DNA from: Rickettsiales bacterium
Lineage (GTDB): Bacteria > Pseudomonadota > Alphaproteobacteria > Rs-D84
Length of the DNA: 64,000 nucleotides
Direction: 5' to 3'
NCBI GenBank assembly: GCA_031260805.1
Contig: JAISKV010000001.1
Span: 122,600-186,599 of the forward strand
Shown: piece by piece, positions 34,762 through 43,144 of the stretch
Position numbering within the stretch: the first letter of the stretch is position 1
Layout: each line of letters starts with the position of its first letter
Notes under the pieces: generated by a model
Told to the model about the DNA's origin: nothing
Databases searched by the model: none
The model's input: the letters and a program-made list of their open reading frames with translations, nothing else
Program-made: the position numbers and the translations under genes

Positions 34762-36915
34762 ATGAAAAAAATATTATTCATTATTCATTATTCATTATTC
34801 ATTGCATTTGCGGCATTCGCCGCAAATGCGGATGATCGCGCGACCGCGCAGCCTTATGATGAAACGCGCGTCGGGGTGCGCGCGAATGCCGCCGCGCGGA
34901 TGCCTTCGGTTTCCGGCATAAATCTGACAGCAGGCGTGAATCTGTCCGCCCCGGATGAAGGCGGCGGAATCATACGATCGTCGCCTGTTCCGAAATCCAA
35001 GCCGGATGACAAGCCCGGTGATAAAAAGCCTGACGACAAGCCGGCCGAACCAGTTATTGACGAAGCCGCGTGTCGCGAAAACTATCGTTCATGCATGGAT
35101 GACTTCTGCTTGCTGGGCGAAGGAGAGGGCGGCCGTTGCGCGTGCAGCGCGAACATAAACGCGTCGCAATCCAAGATAAAGGAAATTTCCGATATCCAGG
35201 CCAAGGCGGAAAAGGCTTTTGGCGCTGGTGTTGAATACGAAAAATTAGGGGCCAAGGCGATGCTGGTATTCGGGGCGTCCGGCGCGGCGAAATCCAAGCG
35301 GATTGACTGGGCCGCATGGATGAACGGCCAATTGGGGACCAGCGGCGGATTGGACAGCGACGAAATGCTGGGCGACGATTTGTATGCGGCCGCGGTGGAA
35401 AATTGCGCGACGAAATTAAAAGCCTGCGGACCTATTGCCGGGATGGAAGAAATCCTGTACGGCCGCATGGTTACCGCGGATTGCAAGAGTTTTGATTCGT
35501 TGCTGAAAAATCAAAAGAAAATCGCCGAAGACAACTTGGCTATTGCTGAAAAGGCCGTCCGCACCGCGCGCCTGGAAATGCTGGACAACACGAACAAATA
35601 CAATCGCGGCGAATGCTTGCTGGCGTACCGTTCGTGCATCGCGGACAAGGGCGGATGCGGCGCGAATTTTGAGAATTGCTTGGATGAAGATCTGCTGGGC
35701 CGCCGCGCGAACGCATGCGGCGATGTTTTGGATCAGTGCATGGCGGTGAAAACCTATGTGCTGAAAGACTGGCAAGACGAATCGGAAATGATATTAAAGG
35801 AAGCCGCCAAATACGCCGACAAAAACATGCGGTCAACATGCCTGGCCAAGACGCAGCTCTGCCTGGAAGATTCATGCCAGAAGTCAACCGATTCGCTGTG
35901 TCTGGACAATGTTTCCACGGCGGCCGGAATCTGCCCGATTATTGACGAATGCAACGGCAAGATTTCCGGATTCAAGAGCGGTATCAATGACAAACTGGGA
36001 TTCCTGCGCGTAAAATTCTGCGAGAATGATATTGACAAATGCTTGCAGGACAAATGCGGCGCGAACTATGACAAGCCGGAATGCGTCGGAAGAAAGACCA
36101 GCGAAATCGTCGCGATGTGCCCGCAAAACATGTTCCCGTCCTGCAAAGGGCAAGAGCAATTTGATGTTATCGTGTCCGCTGCGCTGCTGCAAATGGATTA
36201 CCAGATGATGCGCGGGTGCATCAACTATTTCAGCGAGCAGTTGGGGCGCGCATGCGGAACGGACATGTCTTGCCTGCCCGAAGACGATGCGATTCTGAAC
36301 ATGGCCAGCAGCACGCAGAAAATAGACTGGCGCGCGAATGCGGACAAGACCGTGAACGAGTTTTTCAAGCAGTTCGAGAAAGATCAGACCATTGCGGCCT
36401 GCAACGATGCCAAGAAACCCGCGGGCCGGTCCTCGTTGGGCGCCAGCGTGTTCAATACCGCGAAACTTATCGCGCAGATAAACGCCGAATCGCGCGCGTT
36501 CCGCCAATATGTTTCCAAGCGCGCGGAATTGTCGCGCCGGGAAGATACCGACAGCGCGCGCAAAACCTGCGAAGCGATGAAGGCCGAAGATCCTTGCAAG
36601 GACGGCAAGTGCGACAAAGACGGCGGCCTGCGCGTGGTCAGCGTCGTGTTTGAGCCGTCATTGCGCAACTGCCACATCTGCCGCGCGCAGAAAGTATGCG
36701 AGGTTGGGGGCGAGTCCAAGGCGGCATCAGCGGCGAAAATGGCGGCCGGGGCTGGCGTTGCGGGCGCTTCAATCGGAACCCAGGTCTCGCCGGGATGGGG
36801 AACAGCCATCGGCGGCGCGGTTGGAATTGTCGGCGGCATAATCGGGGGAATGTCCACCGGGGGTGAAAAAGAATTCTGCCAGGATGTGGAATCCTGTGAA
36901 GATGTAAATATGTAA
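34762..36915 (+). CDS. Large exported Cys-rich protein (paralogue 2)
   Basis: The 717-residue protein shares with the gene at 31553 a domain opening CRENYRSCMDDFC...GRCACS and a CGANFENCLDEDLLG block, but I know no named family. Its signal peptide MKKILFIIHYSLFIAFAAFAANA is encoded by four ATTATTC heptamers. Over 30 Cys, mostly in pairs nine to fifteen residues apart, suggest an elongated disulfide-stabilised helical protein. Near the C-terminus a Gly-zipper segment (GAGVAGASIGTQVSPGWGTA) could insert into or cross a membrane. Probably a structural envelope protein working with its tandem neighbours. Confidence 0.75.
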   Translation: MKKILFIIHYSLFIAFAAFAANADDRATAQPYDETRVGVRANAAARMPSVSGINLTAGVNLSAPDEGGGIIRSSPVPKSKPDDKPGDKKPDDKPAEPVIDEAACRENYRSCMDDFCLLGEGEGGRCACSANINASQSKIKEISDIQAKAEKAFGAGVEYEKLGAKAMLVFGASGAAKSKRIDWAAWMNGQLGTSGGLDSDEMLGDDLYAAAVENCATKLKACGPIAGMEEILYGRMVTADCKSFDSLLKNQKKIAEDNLAIAEKAVRTARLEMLDNTNKYNRGECLLAYRSCIADKGGCGANFENCLDEDLLGRRANACGDVLDQCMAVKTYVLKDWQDESEMILKEAAKYADKNMRSTCLAKTQLCLEDSCQKSTDSLCLDNVSTAAGICPIIDECNGKISGFKSGINDKLGFLRVKFCENDIDKCLQDKCGANYDKPECVGRKTSEIVAMCPQNMFPSCKGQEQFDVIVSAALLQMDYQMMRGCINYFSEQLGRACGTDMSCLPEDDAILNMASSTQKIDWRANADKTVNEFFKQFEKDQTIAACNDAKKPAGRSSLGASVFNTAKLIAQINAESRAFRQYVSKRAELSRREDTDSARKTCEAMKAEDPCKDGKCDKDGGLRVVSVVFEPSLRNCHICRAQKVCEVGGESKAASAAKMAAGAGVAGASIGTQVSPGWGTAIGGAVGIVGGIIGGMSTGGEKEFCQDVESCEDVNM

Positions 36916-36918
36916 TAA

Positions 36919-37019
36919 GTTCCCCTCCCTTGGAGGGGTGGCACGAAGTGCCGGGGTGGTTTACATAGCCGCTCTGTAAATCACCCCGCCCTGCGGGCAC
37001 CCCTCCAAGGGAGGGGAAC
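36919..37019. repeat. Palindromic element family D, copy 3 (101 bp)
   Basis: This is the shortest complete copy: GTTCCCCTCCCTTGGAGGGGTGGC ... GGGGTGGTTTACATAG and CTGTAAATCACCCC ... GCACCCCTCCAAGGGAGGGGAAC. It fills the gap between two exported-protein genes. Confidence 0.85.
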
Positions 37020-37034
37020 AGAGATTAGAACAAA

Positions 37035-38807
37035 ATGAGAAAAATAATATTCATTATTCATTATTCATTATTCATTGTATTTGCGGCGAATGCCGCAAAT
37101 GCCGCCCCCCAGGTCATGTCAAACTATGGCAAGATTCAGAATGTCCAGAATTATTCCAATAATCCTTTCTATAACATGAACGGGCCGTACAACCAGGGCG
37201 TGCCGATTGTCGTGAACGCCAAGGGGACGGAAGTCAAGACAAACGAATGTCAGATTATTGTCGGCGGCTTGGTTGCGGCGGAATGCTCGCGCATGAACAA
37301 CTGCGCCGGCAAAATGGCAAGCGATATTCGCCCCGGCGTCATGGTTGCGCTGTCGCAGATGAACGGGCATAATTACGCCGGATCCTGCGGCGGATACATT
37401 GACACGGCGTTTAATGATTATGTGAAAAACCGCGGCGGGGGCAATTTTGGCGCGAATGCTTTTCCGGGGCAATTTCCAGCCGCGGCCGCGCGCAATGAAA
37501 TAGTGTACGCCGACGCGTCGCCTGCGGCTGCGCCGAAATGGATACAAGATTACATTGCGAAATCTGTGGAATTGTCCGGGTTAAAGGCTGAAAATGCCGA
37601 AGACACGACGCTGCACGCAACAAAAATGCCGAAAACGATAAACGATGTTTCATTTGCGGATCGGGTCGCGAATATGAAGGCCGGGTACGCGCCGTACAAA
37701 GATGCGTCCGCGTATGTCCCGATTAAAATAGAAACTGATGAAAATTATGCCGGCCGCATGTCAGATATCGCCAAGACCAAAGCCAAGGCTGCGGAAGATG
37801 TCGCCAAGGCCCAGATAGCGCAGATTGCCGCGGAAGACGCGCTGGAACAAAAAATGAATCCTTGCGGCTGGTGCGAAAAGAATGACCAGGCTTGCCGCGC
37901 CAACATAGAAAAGACAAAAATCTCACGCAATAAGGATAATATACTGGATTATTGCAATCGCGGCGATATGACCGCCGCGGCGCCGCAGTTCAAGGAGTTA
38001 AAATGCATGGCCGCCAGCCAGGAGCCAGAATGCAATGGCCAGACTGGGTGTTATGTCCTGGTGAATGATGCGGATAATCCGGCCAGTTTGACGGCGGATA
38101 ATTGCGCGGAATTAAAACGCCAAAAACAGAAGCAAGAACAAGATAGAAATCGCGCAACAGCGGAAAAACAACAGAAAATCGCCCAGTGCCGTATAATTTT
38201 GGAACAGTTGAACAAGGCAAAATTAGACGCGGCGTGCGTGGACGCATCTGATCCTGCGAATATAAAATACTTGGCAAAAGCGACCATACAAAGATGGATT
38301 TTATATGAAGATGGTTTGACAGATGATAAATTGATCGCATGCTTGAATAAAGATGACGCTAATTTTGGTACTAGTGATGATGCCAAAGGCATAGATTTGG
38401 CCGCTGAGCGTGAAGAAGTCTGTCCATCTTATATCGGAATAACATCAGCATCGTCAACTACTCCATCAAGTACAACGCCGCCCCCCCCCACCACCAATGA
38501 AAGTTATGCGTTTTGCGTTACATATACCAGCGATAATTGCATAAATCAGATAATAGCAAGTCAACCGACTATAACATTTACTGAAAATGATGTTGAATCG
38601 GGCAGTGGAAGAAAGTGCATCAGTTTCACAGGGATGGATCGCGCTGCGGCTTTATCATTATTCAGCACAGTTAGGGAAGACAATCATGATGATAACGGCG
38701 GCGGCAATTGCGATGGGAATCCTTGGCATAATATGGATTTGGAATTGTATGTGCAGCAAGCATCAGGTTCCTGGACAAGAATAGCAAAGAAAGTTCTGGA
38801 CGATTAA
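37035..38807 (+). CDS. Large exported protein with a coiled coil and a C9 tract
   Basis: I do not recognise this 590-residue protein. The signal peptide MRKIIFIIHYSLFIVFAANA is encoded by ATTATTC heptamers. The mature protein has an N-terminal Asn/Gly/Tyr-rich part, two Cys clusters (CGWCEKNDQACRA and about residues 315-340), a Lys/Gln/Glu-rich coiled coil (RQKQKQEQDRNRATAEKQQK, about residues 360-380) and a Ser/Thr/Pro linker (TTPPPPTTN) before a C-terminal domain. The linker contains nine C in a row (38481-38489), a possible slip site that would remove the last domain. The C-terminal third is less GC-rich than the rest. Confidence 0.7.
   Translation: MRKIIFIIHYSLFIVFAANAANAAPQVMSNYGKIQNVQNYSNNPFYNMNGPYNQGVPIVVNAKGTEVKTNECQIIVGGLVAAECSRMNNCAGKMASDIRPGVMVALSQMNGHNYAGSCGGYIDTAFNDYVKNRGGGNFGANAFPGQFPAAAARNEIVYADASPAAAPKWIQDYIAKSVELSGLKAENAEDTTLHATKMPKTINDVSFADRVANMKAGYAPYKDASAYVPIKIETDENYAGRMSDIAKTKAKAAEDVAKAQIAQIAAEDALEQKMNPCGWCEKNDQACRANIEKTKISRNKDNILDYCNRGDMTAAAPQFKELKCMAASQEPECNGQTGCYVLVNDADNPASLTADNCAELKRQKQKQEQDRNRATAEKQQKIAQCRIILEQLNKAKLDAACVDASDPANIKYLAKATIQRWILYEDGLTDDKLIACLNKDDANFGTSDDAKGIDLAAEREEVCPSYIGITSASSTTPSSTTPPPPTTNESYAFCVTYTSDNCINQIIASQPTITFTENDVESGSGRKCISFTGMDRAAALSLFSTVREDNHDDNGGGNCDGNPWHNMDLELYVQQASGSWTRIAKKVLDD
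38481..38489 (+). repeat. C9 homopolymer in the exported coiled-coil protein gene
   Basis: CGCCGCCCCCCCCCACC reads TPPPPTT. A single-base slip would shift the final 106 codons. Confidence 0.55.
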
Positions 38808-38859
38808 AAATGCGGCGCAGCCGCGTTTTTAGTTTTCAGAGTGCAGAGTTCGGTTTTTT

Positions 38860-39017
38860 ACCACTACCCCGCCGCTACGCGGCACCCCTTCGCCAGCGAA
38901 GGGGAATTCGTTGGCCTGCGCCACACAATAAAACGATATTTATTGAAACGAAGTCGGGACAAATCCCCTTCGCTGGCGAAGGGGTGGATTGCGCGCAGCG
39001 CAAGACGGGGTAGTGGT
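38860..39017. repeat. Palindromic element family C, copy 3
   Basis: ACCACTACCCCGCC, CCCCTTCGCCAGCGAAGGGG, the core GAATTCGTTGGCCTGCGCCACACAATAAAACG ... ATTGAAACGAAGTCGGGAC, CCCCTTCGCTGGCGAAGGGG and GACGGGGTAGTGGT. It is preceded by agagtgc/agagttc heptamers and followed nine bases later by the DUF559 gene end. Confidence 0.85.
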
Positions 39018-39025
39018 AAAAATAA

Positions 39026-39394
39026 TTATTGATAATCCGCATTCGCTGTATATTGACGCACGCGGTTCAATGCTAATTCCATATTTGTTTTTACTTCCAA
39101 ATCACTGATATGCAATACTTGCAGGCCCAGTTTGGTCAGATAATCGTGCCGTTCTTTATCATAATCATATTTGTTATCATGCGACAATCCGTCAATTTCA
39201 ATAACCAGTTCATATTGCGAACAATAGAAATCAACGATATATCGGTTGTTGATTACTTTTTGTCTGTCAAAGTCAATGCCTGAAAATCTTTGATTTTTTA
39301 ATTTATTCCACAACAGAACTTCGGATAATGTGCTGTGGTTGCGTAATTCACAAGCGCGCGATCTGAAAGTTTTATTTGGTTTGTCAAATTTCAT
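39026..39394 (-). CDS. DUF559-type (Vsr-like) endonuclease domain protein
   Basis: The 122-residue protein from the ATG at 39394 is a DUF559 protein, a relative of the very-short-patch and restriction endonuclease fold. It has LRNHSTLSEVLLWNKLKNQRFSGIDFDRQKVINNRYIVDFYC, then LVIEIDGLSHD and a KLGLQVLHIS strand. The Asp/Glu residues in IVDFYC and IEIDG are the likely metal ligands. The substrate is unknown; such small genes often stand alone. The gene is more AT-rich than its neighbours and is bracketed by a full C element at its 3' side and a partial C element directly at its start. Confidence 0.8.
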   Translation of the reverse strand: MKFDKPNKTFRSRACELRNHSTLSEVLLWNKLKNQRFSGIDFDRQKVINNRYIVDFYCSQYELVIEIDGLSHDNKYDYDKERHDYLTKLGLQVLHISDLEVKTNMELALNRVRQYTANADYQ

Positions 39395-39398
39395 GATC

Positions 39399-39452
39399 AC
39401 CACTACCCCGTCAGCGGCCATGCCGCTGCCACCCCTTCGCCAGCGAAGGGGA
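39399..39452. repeat. Partial family C element abutting the DUF559 start codon
   Basis: ACCACTACCCCGTCAGCGG ... CCACCCCTTCGCCAGCGAAGGGG. The arm ends four bases from the ATG of the DUF559 gene and its other side touches the adk-like gene end. Confidence 0.75.
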
Positions 39453-39462
39453 TTTATTGGAT

Positions 39463-40023
39463 TTACTTTGTGCGGGCCAGAGTGCCCTGAATTTCGGCGA
39501 ATATTTTTGCCGGCGTTCCGGTTGCGTCAATTTCTGTAAAGTTCCCGCCCTGATGTCCGCGCAGAAAATCCACAGCAGGCAGAGTTTTTGTTCTGAACGA
39601 ATCCAGCCGTTTGCGCACCGCGGCCGCATCCGCGTCATCATTTCGCCCGCCGCCCTGTTTCAGCCTGTTTGCAATTCTTTCAATCATAACGGTTTCCGGA
39701 ACTTGGAAGTAAAATGTCATAATATCCCTGTCGTGATACGAGCGGACCAGCCACTGCGCCTGGGGCAAGGTGCGCGGAAATCCATCCAGCAAAATATCAT
39801 ATTCGCCGACCATTTTGGTTTGCATCAAGTCAAACAACAACTCGTCCGAAACCAGTTCGCCGCGCGCTATGGTTTTTTATATAACATGATCCGCAGGCAG
39901 ACCACGGAATATCGCGCCCGTTTCAATATAATTGTATTTCGCATCGGACGCATCCAGCAGCATTTTTGCCTGGGTTCCTTTGCCGCTGCCCTGGCCGCCC
40001 ATAAAATTTATAATTCTGTTCAT
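39463..40023 (-). pseudogene. adk: Adenylate kinase-like gene with an in-frame stop codon
   Basis: Read from the ATG at 40023 the frame gives MNRIINFMGGQGSGKGTQAKMLL with a perfect Walker A (GGQGSGKGTQ), then IETGAIFRG, and meets TAA at codon 49 (39877-39879). The same frame continues without a shift through ARGELVSDELLF, DILLDGFPRTLPQAQWL and GGGRNDDADAAAVRKRL to the end. These are the nucleoside-monophosphate kinase motifs in order. One nonsense codon thus splits an otherwise intact kinase of about 186 residues; the ORF track shows only the second part. It is a recent pseudogene or a sequencing error in GTTATATAAAAAACC. Another adk copy would be expected elsewhere. Confidence 0.75.
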
Positions 40024-40026
40024 TTT

Positions 40027-40875
40027 TCATATCCCCAATTTCTTGAATCGCGCCGGCAGTTTCACAACCAGGCGCAGGCCCATCATGCTTGGCTTGGCCC
40101 AGCAATACACCGGATGAAACACCCGCTGAATCAGCCGCGCCAGCCAGAAAACGCCATCGCCATTTATAGCATATTTTTTCGTAATGTCCAGGACAACCCG
40201 CATGCGCGCGCGCTTGAAATGCTTTTGCTCGCCACGGGCAATGATGTCGGGATGCATATATTTCGCGTGCAGAGCGTTCCAGTCCGTATTCCCCATATGC
40301 AGCAGGTACAAATTGTTGTCAATGTGATAGCCGTGTTTGCGAATCCTGTGAAACCCGCGCCCCCAGCGCAGCGGCCGGCTGATAACGCTGGTTTTTGTGA
40401 ATCGCGAATTTATCAATGCGTATTCCCGTTGCCGCAAAAATGGGATCGTTTTATCAAAGTTTTTTTCGCGATTCAGATGCTGGCCCACATCCAAACCCAA
40501 TCCGGATACAGAATTCCTTACCCGCAGTCCGGACAGATATTCGGGCAAATTCTTTCCCGTCTTGGGATCCGCAATCAAAAACTCATCCGAATCAACCCCG
40601 ATGATTATTTCGTATCCGGCGGCAAACAATTCAGCCGCGCGGTCGGACAAAAAGTTCAGCCGGCGGTTTTCGGCATCAACAACGCGGATGCCCTGCTTTT
40701 CAACCAGACTGACATTCGCGCGTCCCGCCCCGCCGGGCGCGCGCTGATCCAGCCCGTCCAGATAAATATACAGGTTTTCTTCACCCAGCAATCTGCCATA
40801 GTACGCGATCCAGCGATTCAGATTAAATTCGTCATTTCGGGCCATTGTAATCGCGGCAATTTTTTTTATTTTCAT
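40027..40875 (-). CDS. Family 2-like glycosyltransferase
   Basis: Start at the ATG at 40875, which overlaps the tolA-like stop as ATGA. The N-terminal region (AAITMARNDEFNLNRWIAYYGRLLGEENLYIYLDG) matches the Glyco_tranf_2_4 type, with a later EIIIGVDSDEFLI carrying the Asp-x-Asp-like metal site. The 282-residue cytoplasmic enzyme probably decorates a surface polysaccharide. Donor and acceptor are not evident. It is the fourth cistron of tolQ-tolR-tolA, followed by the adk-like pseudogene three bases downstream. Confidence 0.82.
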   Translation of the reverse strand: MKIKKIAAITMARNDEFNLNRWIAYYGRLLGEENLYIYLDGLDQRAPGGAGRANVSLVEKQGIRVVDAENRRLNFLSDRAAELFAAGYEIIIGVDSDEFLIADPKTGKNLPEYLSGLRVRNSVSGLGLDVGQHLNREKNFDKTIPFLRQREYALINSRFTKTSVISRPLRWGRGFHRIRKHGYHIDNNLYLLHMGNTDWNALHAKYMHPDIIARGEQKHFKRARMRVVLDITKKYAINGDGVFWLARLIQRVFHPVYCWAKPSMMGLRLVVKLPARFKKLGI

Positions 40876-41594
40876 TTTATCGCACCGTTGTTCGGGTAAA
40901 ATGTCAGGCGGATGTTCTTCCAATTTTCATACTCGGATTCGGGCAGCATCTTGAAAGGGCTGCATGCCGCGACCGCGCTGCGAATCGTTTCCAGCACATA
41001 CGCGAATCCTGCATCAATCGCCGCGTTGTCAGCCTCCTCGAACCACAGGTCCGCCACGCCGCCGCTTGGCCGCATGGACAGGTGCGCGACTGCGCGGACA
41101 TCCGCGATGTCGCTGCGATTGCGGTCAATGACCCAGCATCGCGTCAGTGCCACGCGCAGCGCGTCAATCACTGAAATCGTCATCGTCCGATTCAGGCTGG
41201 TCGTATTGCGATTCACCCGGACCAGAGTCTTGGATTTCGGCGCGTCAATCGGTTTGGTTTCTGATTTTTTGTCTGTTTTCTTGGGCTTTGGCTTTTCAGT
41301 CTTGGCGTCGTCAACCAGCGTCGGCTGCAATATTTCGCGCGCGGCGTCTGAAATTTCTTTGGTCTCGGCCTTTATCTCGCGAACCTCCGGCTCTGGCACG
41401 GCAACCTGATCCGGCAGGTCGGTATTCCACAAAACGGTCTCGCTGGTGATCTGCACCTGGGTCAAATCAATCTCGGAAATTTCAATAACATCCGGCGCGA
41501 TAATGCGCACGCGCTCTATCACAAAGTACGCCCCGACAAAAAACAGGCACAGCACCGCCAGATGCCCCGCGATGGAGATAAAAGCGTTTTCCAT
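40872..41594 (-). CDS. tolA: TolA-like envelope protein
   Basis: TolA links the inner-membrane TolQR motor to the outer membrane during constriction. This 240-residue version has an N-terminal transmembrane helix (HLAVLCLFFVGAYFVIERV), a charged Lys/Glu/Pro central part (KTEKPKPKKTDKKSETKP) much shorter than in E. coli, and a C-terminal domain with CWVIDRNRS and ADLWFEEADNAAIDAG that resembles the TolA/TonB C-terminal fold. The ATG at 41594 is preferred; a TTG at 41618 would overlap tolR. The name rests on position after tolQ-tolR and architecture. Confidence 0.8.
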   Translation of the reverse strand: MENAFISIAGHLAVLCLFFVGAYFVIERVRIIAPDVIEISEIDLTQVQITSETVLWNTDLPDQVAVPEPEVREIKAETKEISDAAREILQPTLVDDAKTEKPKPKKTDKKSETKPIDAPKSKTLVRVNRNTTSLNRTMTISVIDALRVALTRCWVIDRNRSDIADVRAVAHLSMRPSGGVADLWFEEADNAAIDAGFAYVLETIRSAVAACSPFKMLPESEYENWKNIRLTFYPNNGAIK

Positions 41595-41607
41595 TGAAAA
41601 TACATTT

Positions 41608-42012
41608 TCAGTTTTCAATTTTCGTTCGCAGGCCGACCTTTTGCACGCCAGCGTCTTTCAGCGCGCCCATAATCGCCATGATCGCGCCGTACGAAGTCTG
41701 CCGGTCGCCGTTCAGCATGATTGTTATTTTTGGATTTTCGCCGCGCACGGCCAGGACTTTCTTCACGATTTCTTCTTTGGACATCTGCTCCTTGCCAAAG
41801 TAATACCGGCCCTGGAAATCAATGCCGATCTGCACCGCATGATCGTCGCCGGTCAGCGCCGAATGCCCCCCGCGCGGCAGGTCCATGTCTATGCCCGATG
41901 TCAGCATCGGCGCCGTCACGATGAACACTGCCAGCAGGACCGTCATGACATCAATCATCGGCGTCATGACGATAAGCGAATTGGAATCAAGTGATTTTCT
42001 GCGTCGCGTCAT
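41608..42012 (-). CDS. tolR: TolR (ExbD/TolR family)
   Basis: The 134-residue bitopic protein of the Tol-Pal proton motor has one N-terminal helix containing the proton-coupling Asp (VMTPMIDVMTVLLAVFIVTAPML) and a periplasmic domain ending in KDAGVQKVGLRTKIEN. The length and topology are normal for TolR. It follows tolQ by one base and leads into tolA, so the three are translated together. Confidence 0.93.
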   Translation of the reverse strand: MTRRRKSLDSNSLIVMTPMIDVMTVLLAVFIVTAPMLTSGIDMDLPRGGHSALTGDDHAVQIGIDFQGRYYFGKEQMSKEEIVKKVLAVRGENPKITIMLNGDRQTSYGAIMAIMGALKDAGVQKVGLRTKIEN

Positions 42013-42013
42013 T

Positions 42014-42517
42014 TTACTTCCGTTTCATTTCTGCGGCGGCCGTGTCCAATTTATTGTACAGCGCGTCCGCCCGTTTGGAAAAGTACTGATAAAATATTGC
42101 CGCCGGAATCGCCACGAACAGCCCCAGCGCAGTTTCGCCCAACGCCACGGCCAGACCCGGCGCGACCACTGCCAGCGAAGTTGACTGACTGGTCCCGATT
42201 GCCGCAAATAATTGGATGATTCCCCAGATGGTTCCGAACAGTCCGACAAAAGGTGCGACCGCCGATGCCATGGATAAAAACCACAGATTGCTTTCATACG
42301 GCGCGATTAACTTGTCCGCGATGGTATCGGGATTGTCATCGCGCGAAATTTTGCTGGGGCGGATTTTTTCCACATTCCACAGGCGGAATTTGCCAACGAT
42401 AATCGCCCATGACGCGACGCTTCCGGCCAGCAATAAAATTGATGTCAGAAACACCACGATATCCCGCGGCGAAAATATTGATAAAAATGTAAAGTTGTTT
42501 TGCATTGTTTGCTCCAT
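42014..42517 (-). CDS. tolQ: TolQ (MotA/TolQ/ExbB family), short form
   Basis: TolQ forms the inner-membrane stator of the Tol-Pal system. The protein has an N-terminal helix (IVVFLTSILLLAGSVASWAIIVG), and two C-terminal helices with FVGLFGTIWGIIQLF and VAPGLAVALGETALGLFVAIPAAIFYQYF, the conserved ExbB/TolQ core. At 167 residues it is shorter than the usual about 230, because the cytoplasmic loop after the first helix is reduced. A second ATG lies at codon 5. The gene has a family B element directly upstream. Confidence 0.9.
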   Translation of the reverse strand: MEQTMQNNFTFLSIFSPRDIVVFLTSILLLAGSVASWAIIVGKFRLWNVEKIRPSKISRDDNPDTIADKLIAPYESNLWFLSMASAVAPFVGLFGTIWGIIQLFAAIGTSQSTSLAVVAPGLAVALGETALGLFVAIPAAIFYQYFSKRADALYNKLDTAAAEMKRK

Positions 42518-42541
42518 TTGTTAAGTTATAATTAACACCCC

Positions 42542-42662
42542 GTCGTCATCCCCGCGCAGGCGGGGATCCATTGTTAACAAACTCAAAACTTATTCATTTG
42601 TTAACAATGCTTAACTTCTTTTATCGCTAGCAGTGGATTCCCGCCTGCGCGGGAATGACGAC
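42542..42662. repeat. 121-bp palindromic element family B, copy 4
   Basis: GTCGTCATCCCCGCGCAGGCGGGGATCC ... GTTAACAAACTCAAAACTTATTC ... GCTAGCAGTGG ... GCGGGAATGACGAC. It has the same orientation and length as copy 2. It lies between ybgC and tolQ; cacctac-type short repeats follow (about 42672-42710). Confidence 0.85.
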
Positions 42663-42711
42663 GGGCGACGACCTTCACTTACACTTACACCCCCACCTAC
42701 ACCCTCACTTT

Positions 42712-43080
42712 CTAATCCGGCAGGTATCCGTCCGGAATTTTTTTCGGCCGCCCGTCCGCGCCGACATACGCGGCCCGCCCAGTCAGCACGGCATAAACTT
42801 CGCCGTCCTTTACGAATTTCTGCACCGCGGTCAGACTGGCCGCGCCGCGGCCAATCTCTGTTTCAACGACAAACTCGTCGCACAGCCGCAGCGGTTTGAT
42901 GTACCCCACTTCCAAGTCGCGTATCACCAGGCCGATATCGCCGTCCGGCGGCACGCGCCCGCGCAGCCAGTTCATGCGGGCGCGTTCCGCAATTTCAATG
43001 TACCGCGCGTGATAAACGATTCCGCCGGCATCGGTATCGGCGTATGCGATTGCAAATGGAAATTTATGGCAATTTGGCAT
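42712..43080 (-). CDS. ybgC: YbgC-family acyl-CoA thioesterase
   Basis: This is a hot-dog fold thioesterase found at the head of tol-pal clusters. The 122-residue sequence carries the active-site segment FAIAYADTDAGGIVYHARYIEIAERARMNWL, with the catalytic Asp in DTDAGG, and GYIKPLRLCDEFVVET. The ribosome binding site AAGGAAG precedes the ATG. It follows ruvB and precedes tolQ, as in many proteobacteria, and supports the tol assignments. Confidence 0.92.
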   Translation of the reverse strand: MPNCHKFPFAIAYADTDAGGIVYHARYIEIAERARMNWLRGRVPPDGDIGLVIRDLEVGYIKPLRLCDEFVVETEIGRGAASLTAVQKFVKDGEVYAVLTGRAAYVGADGRPKKIPDGYLPD

Positions 43081-43144
43081 TCAACACTTCCTTGATATAT
43101 TTTTCTGCCGGGCATTTTGATTTTATTTTCTTAATGTAATACAT
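43064..43144 (-). CDS. Possible 26-residue linker peptide between ruvB and ybgC
   Basis: An ATG immediately after the ruvB stop (TAAATG) opens MYYIKKIKSKCPAEKYIKEV... and ends inside the first codons of ybgC. Its last part contains the ybgC ribosome binding site, so it might couple translation of ruvB and ybgC. It may also be chance. Confidence 0.25.
   Translation of the reverse strand: MYYIKKIKSKCPAEKYIKEVLNAKLP

Noticed and set aside
42633-42899. ORFs beginning MDSRLRGNDD (also at 28875)
   Set aside because: These are translations of the GTGGATTCCCGCCTGCGCGGGAATGACGAC arm of family B, not genes.
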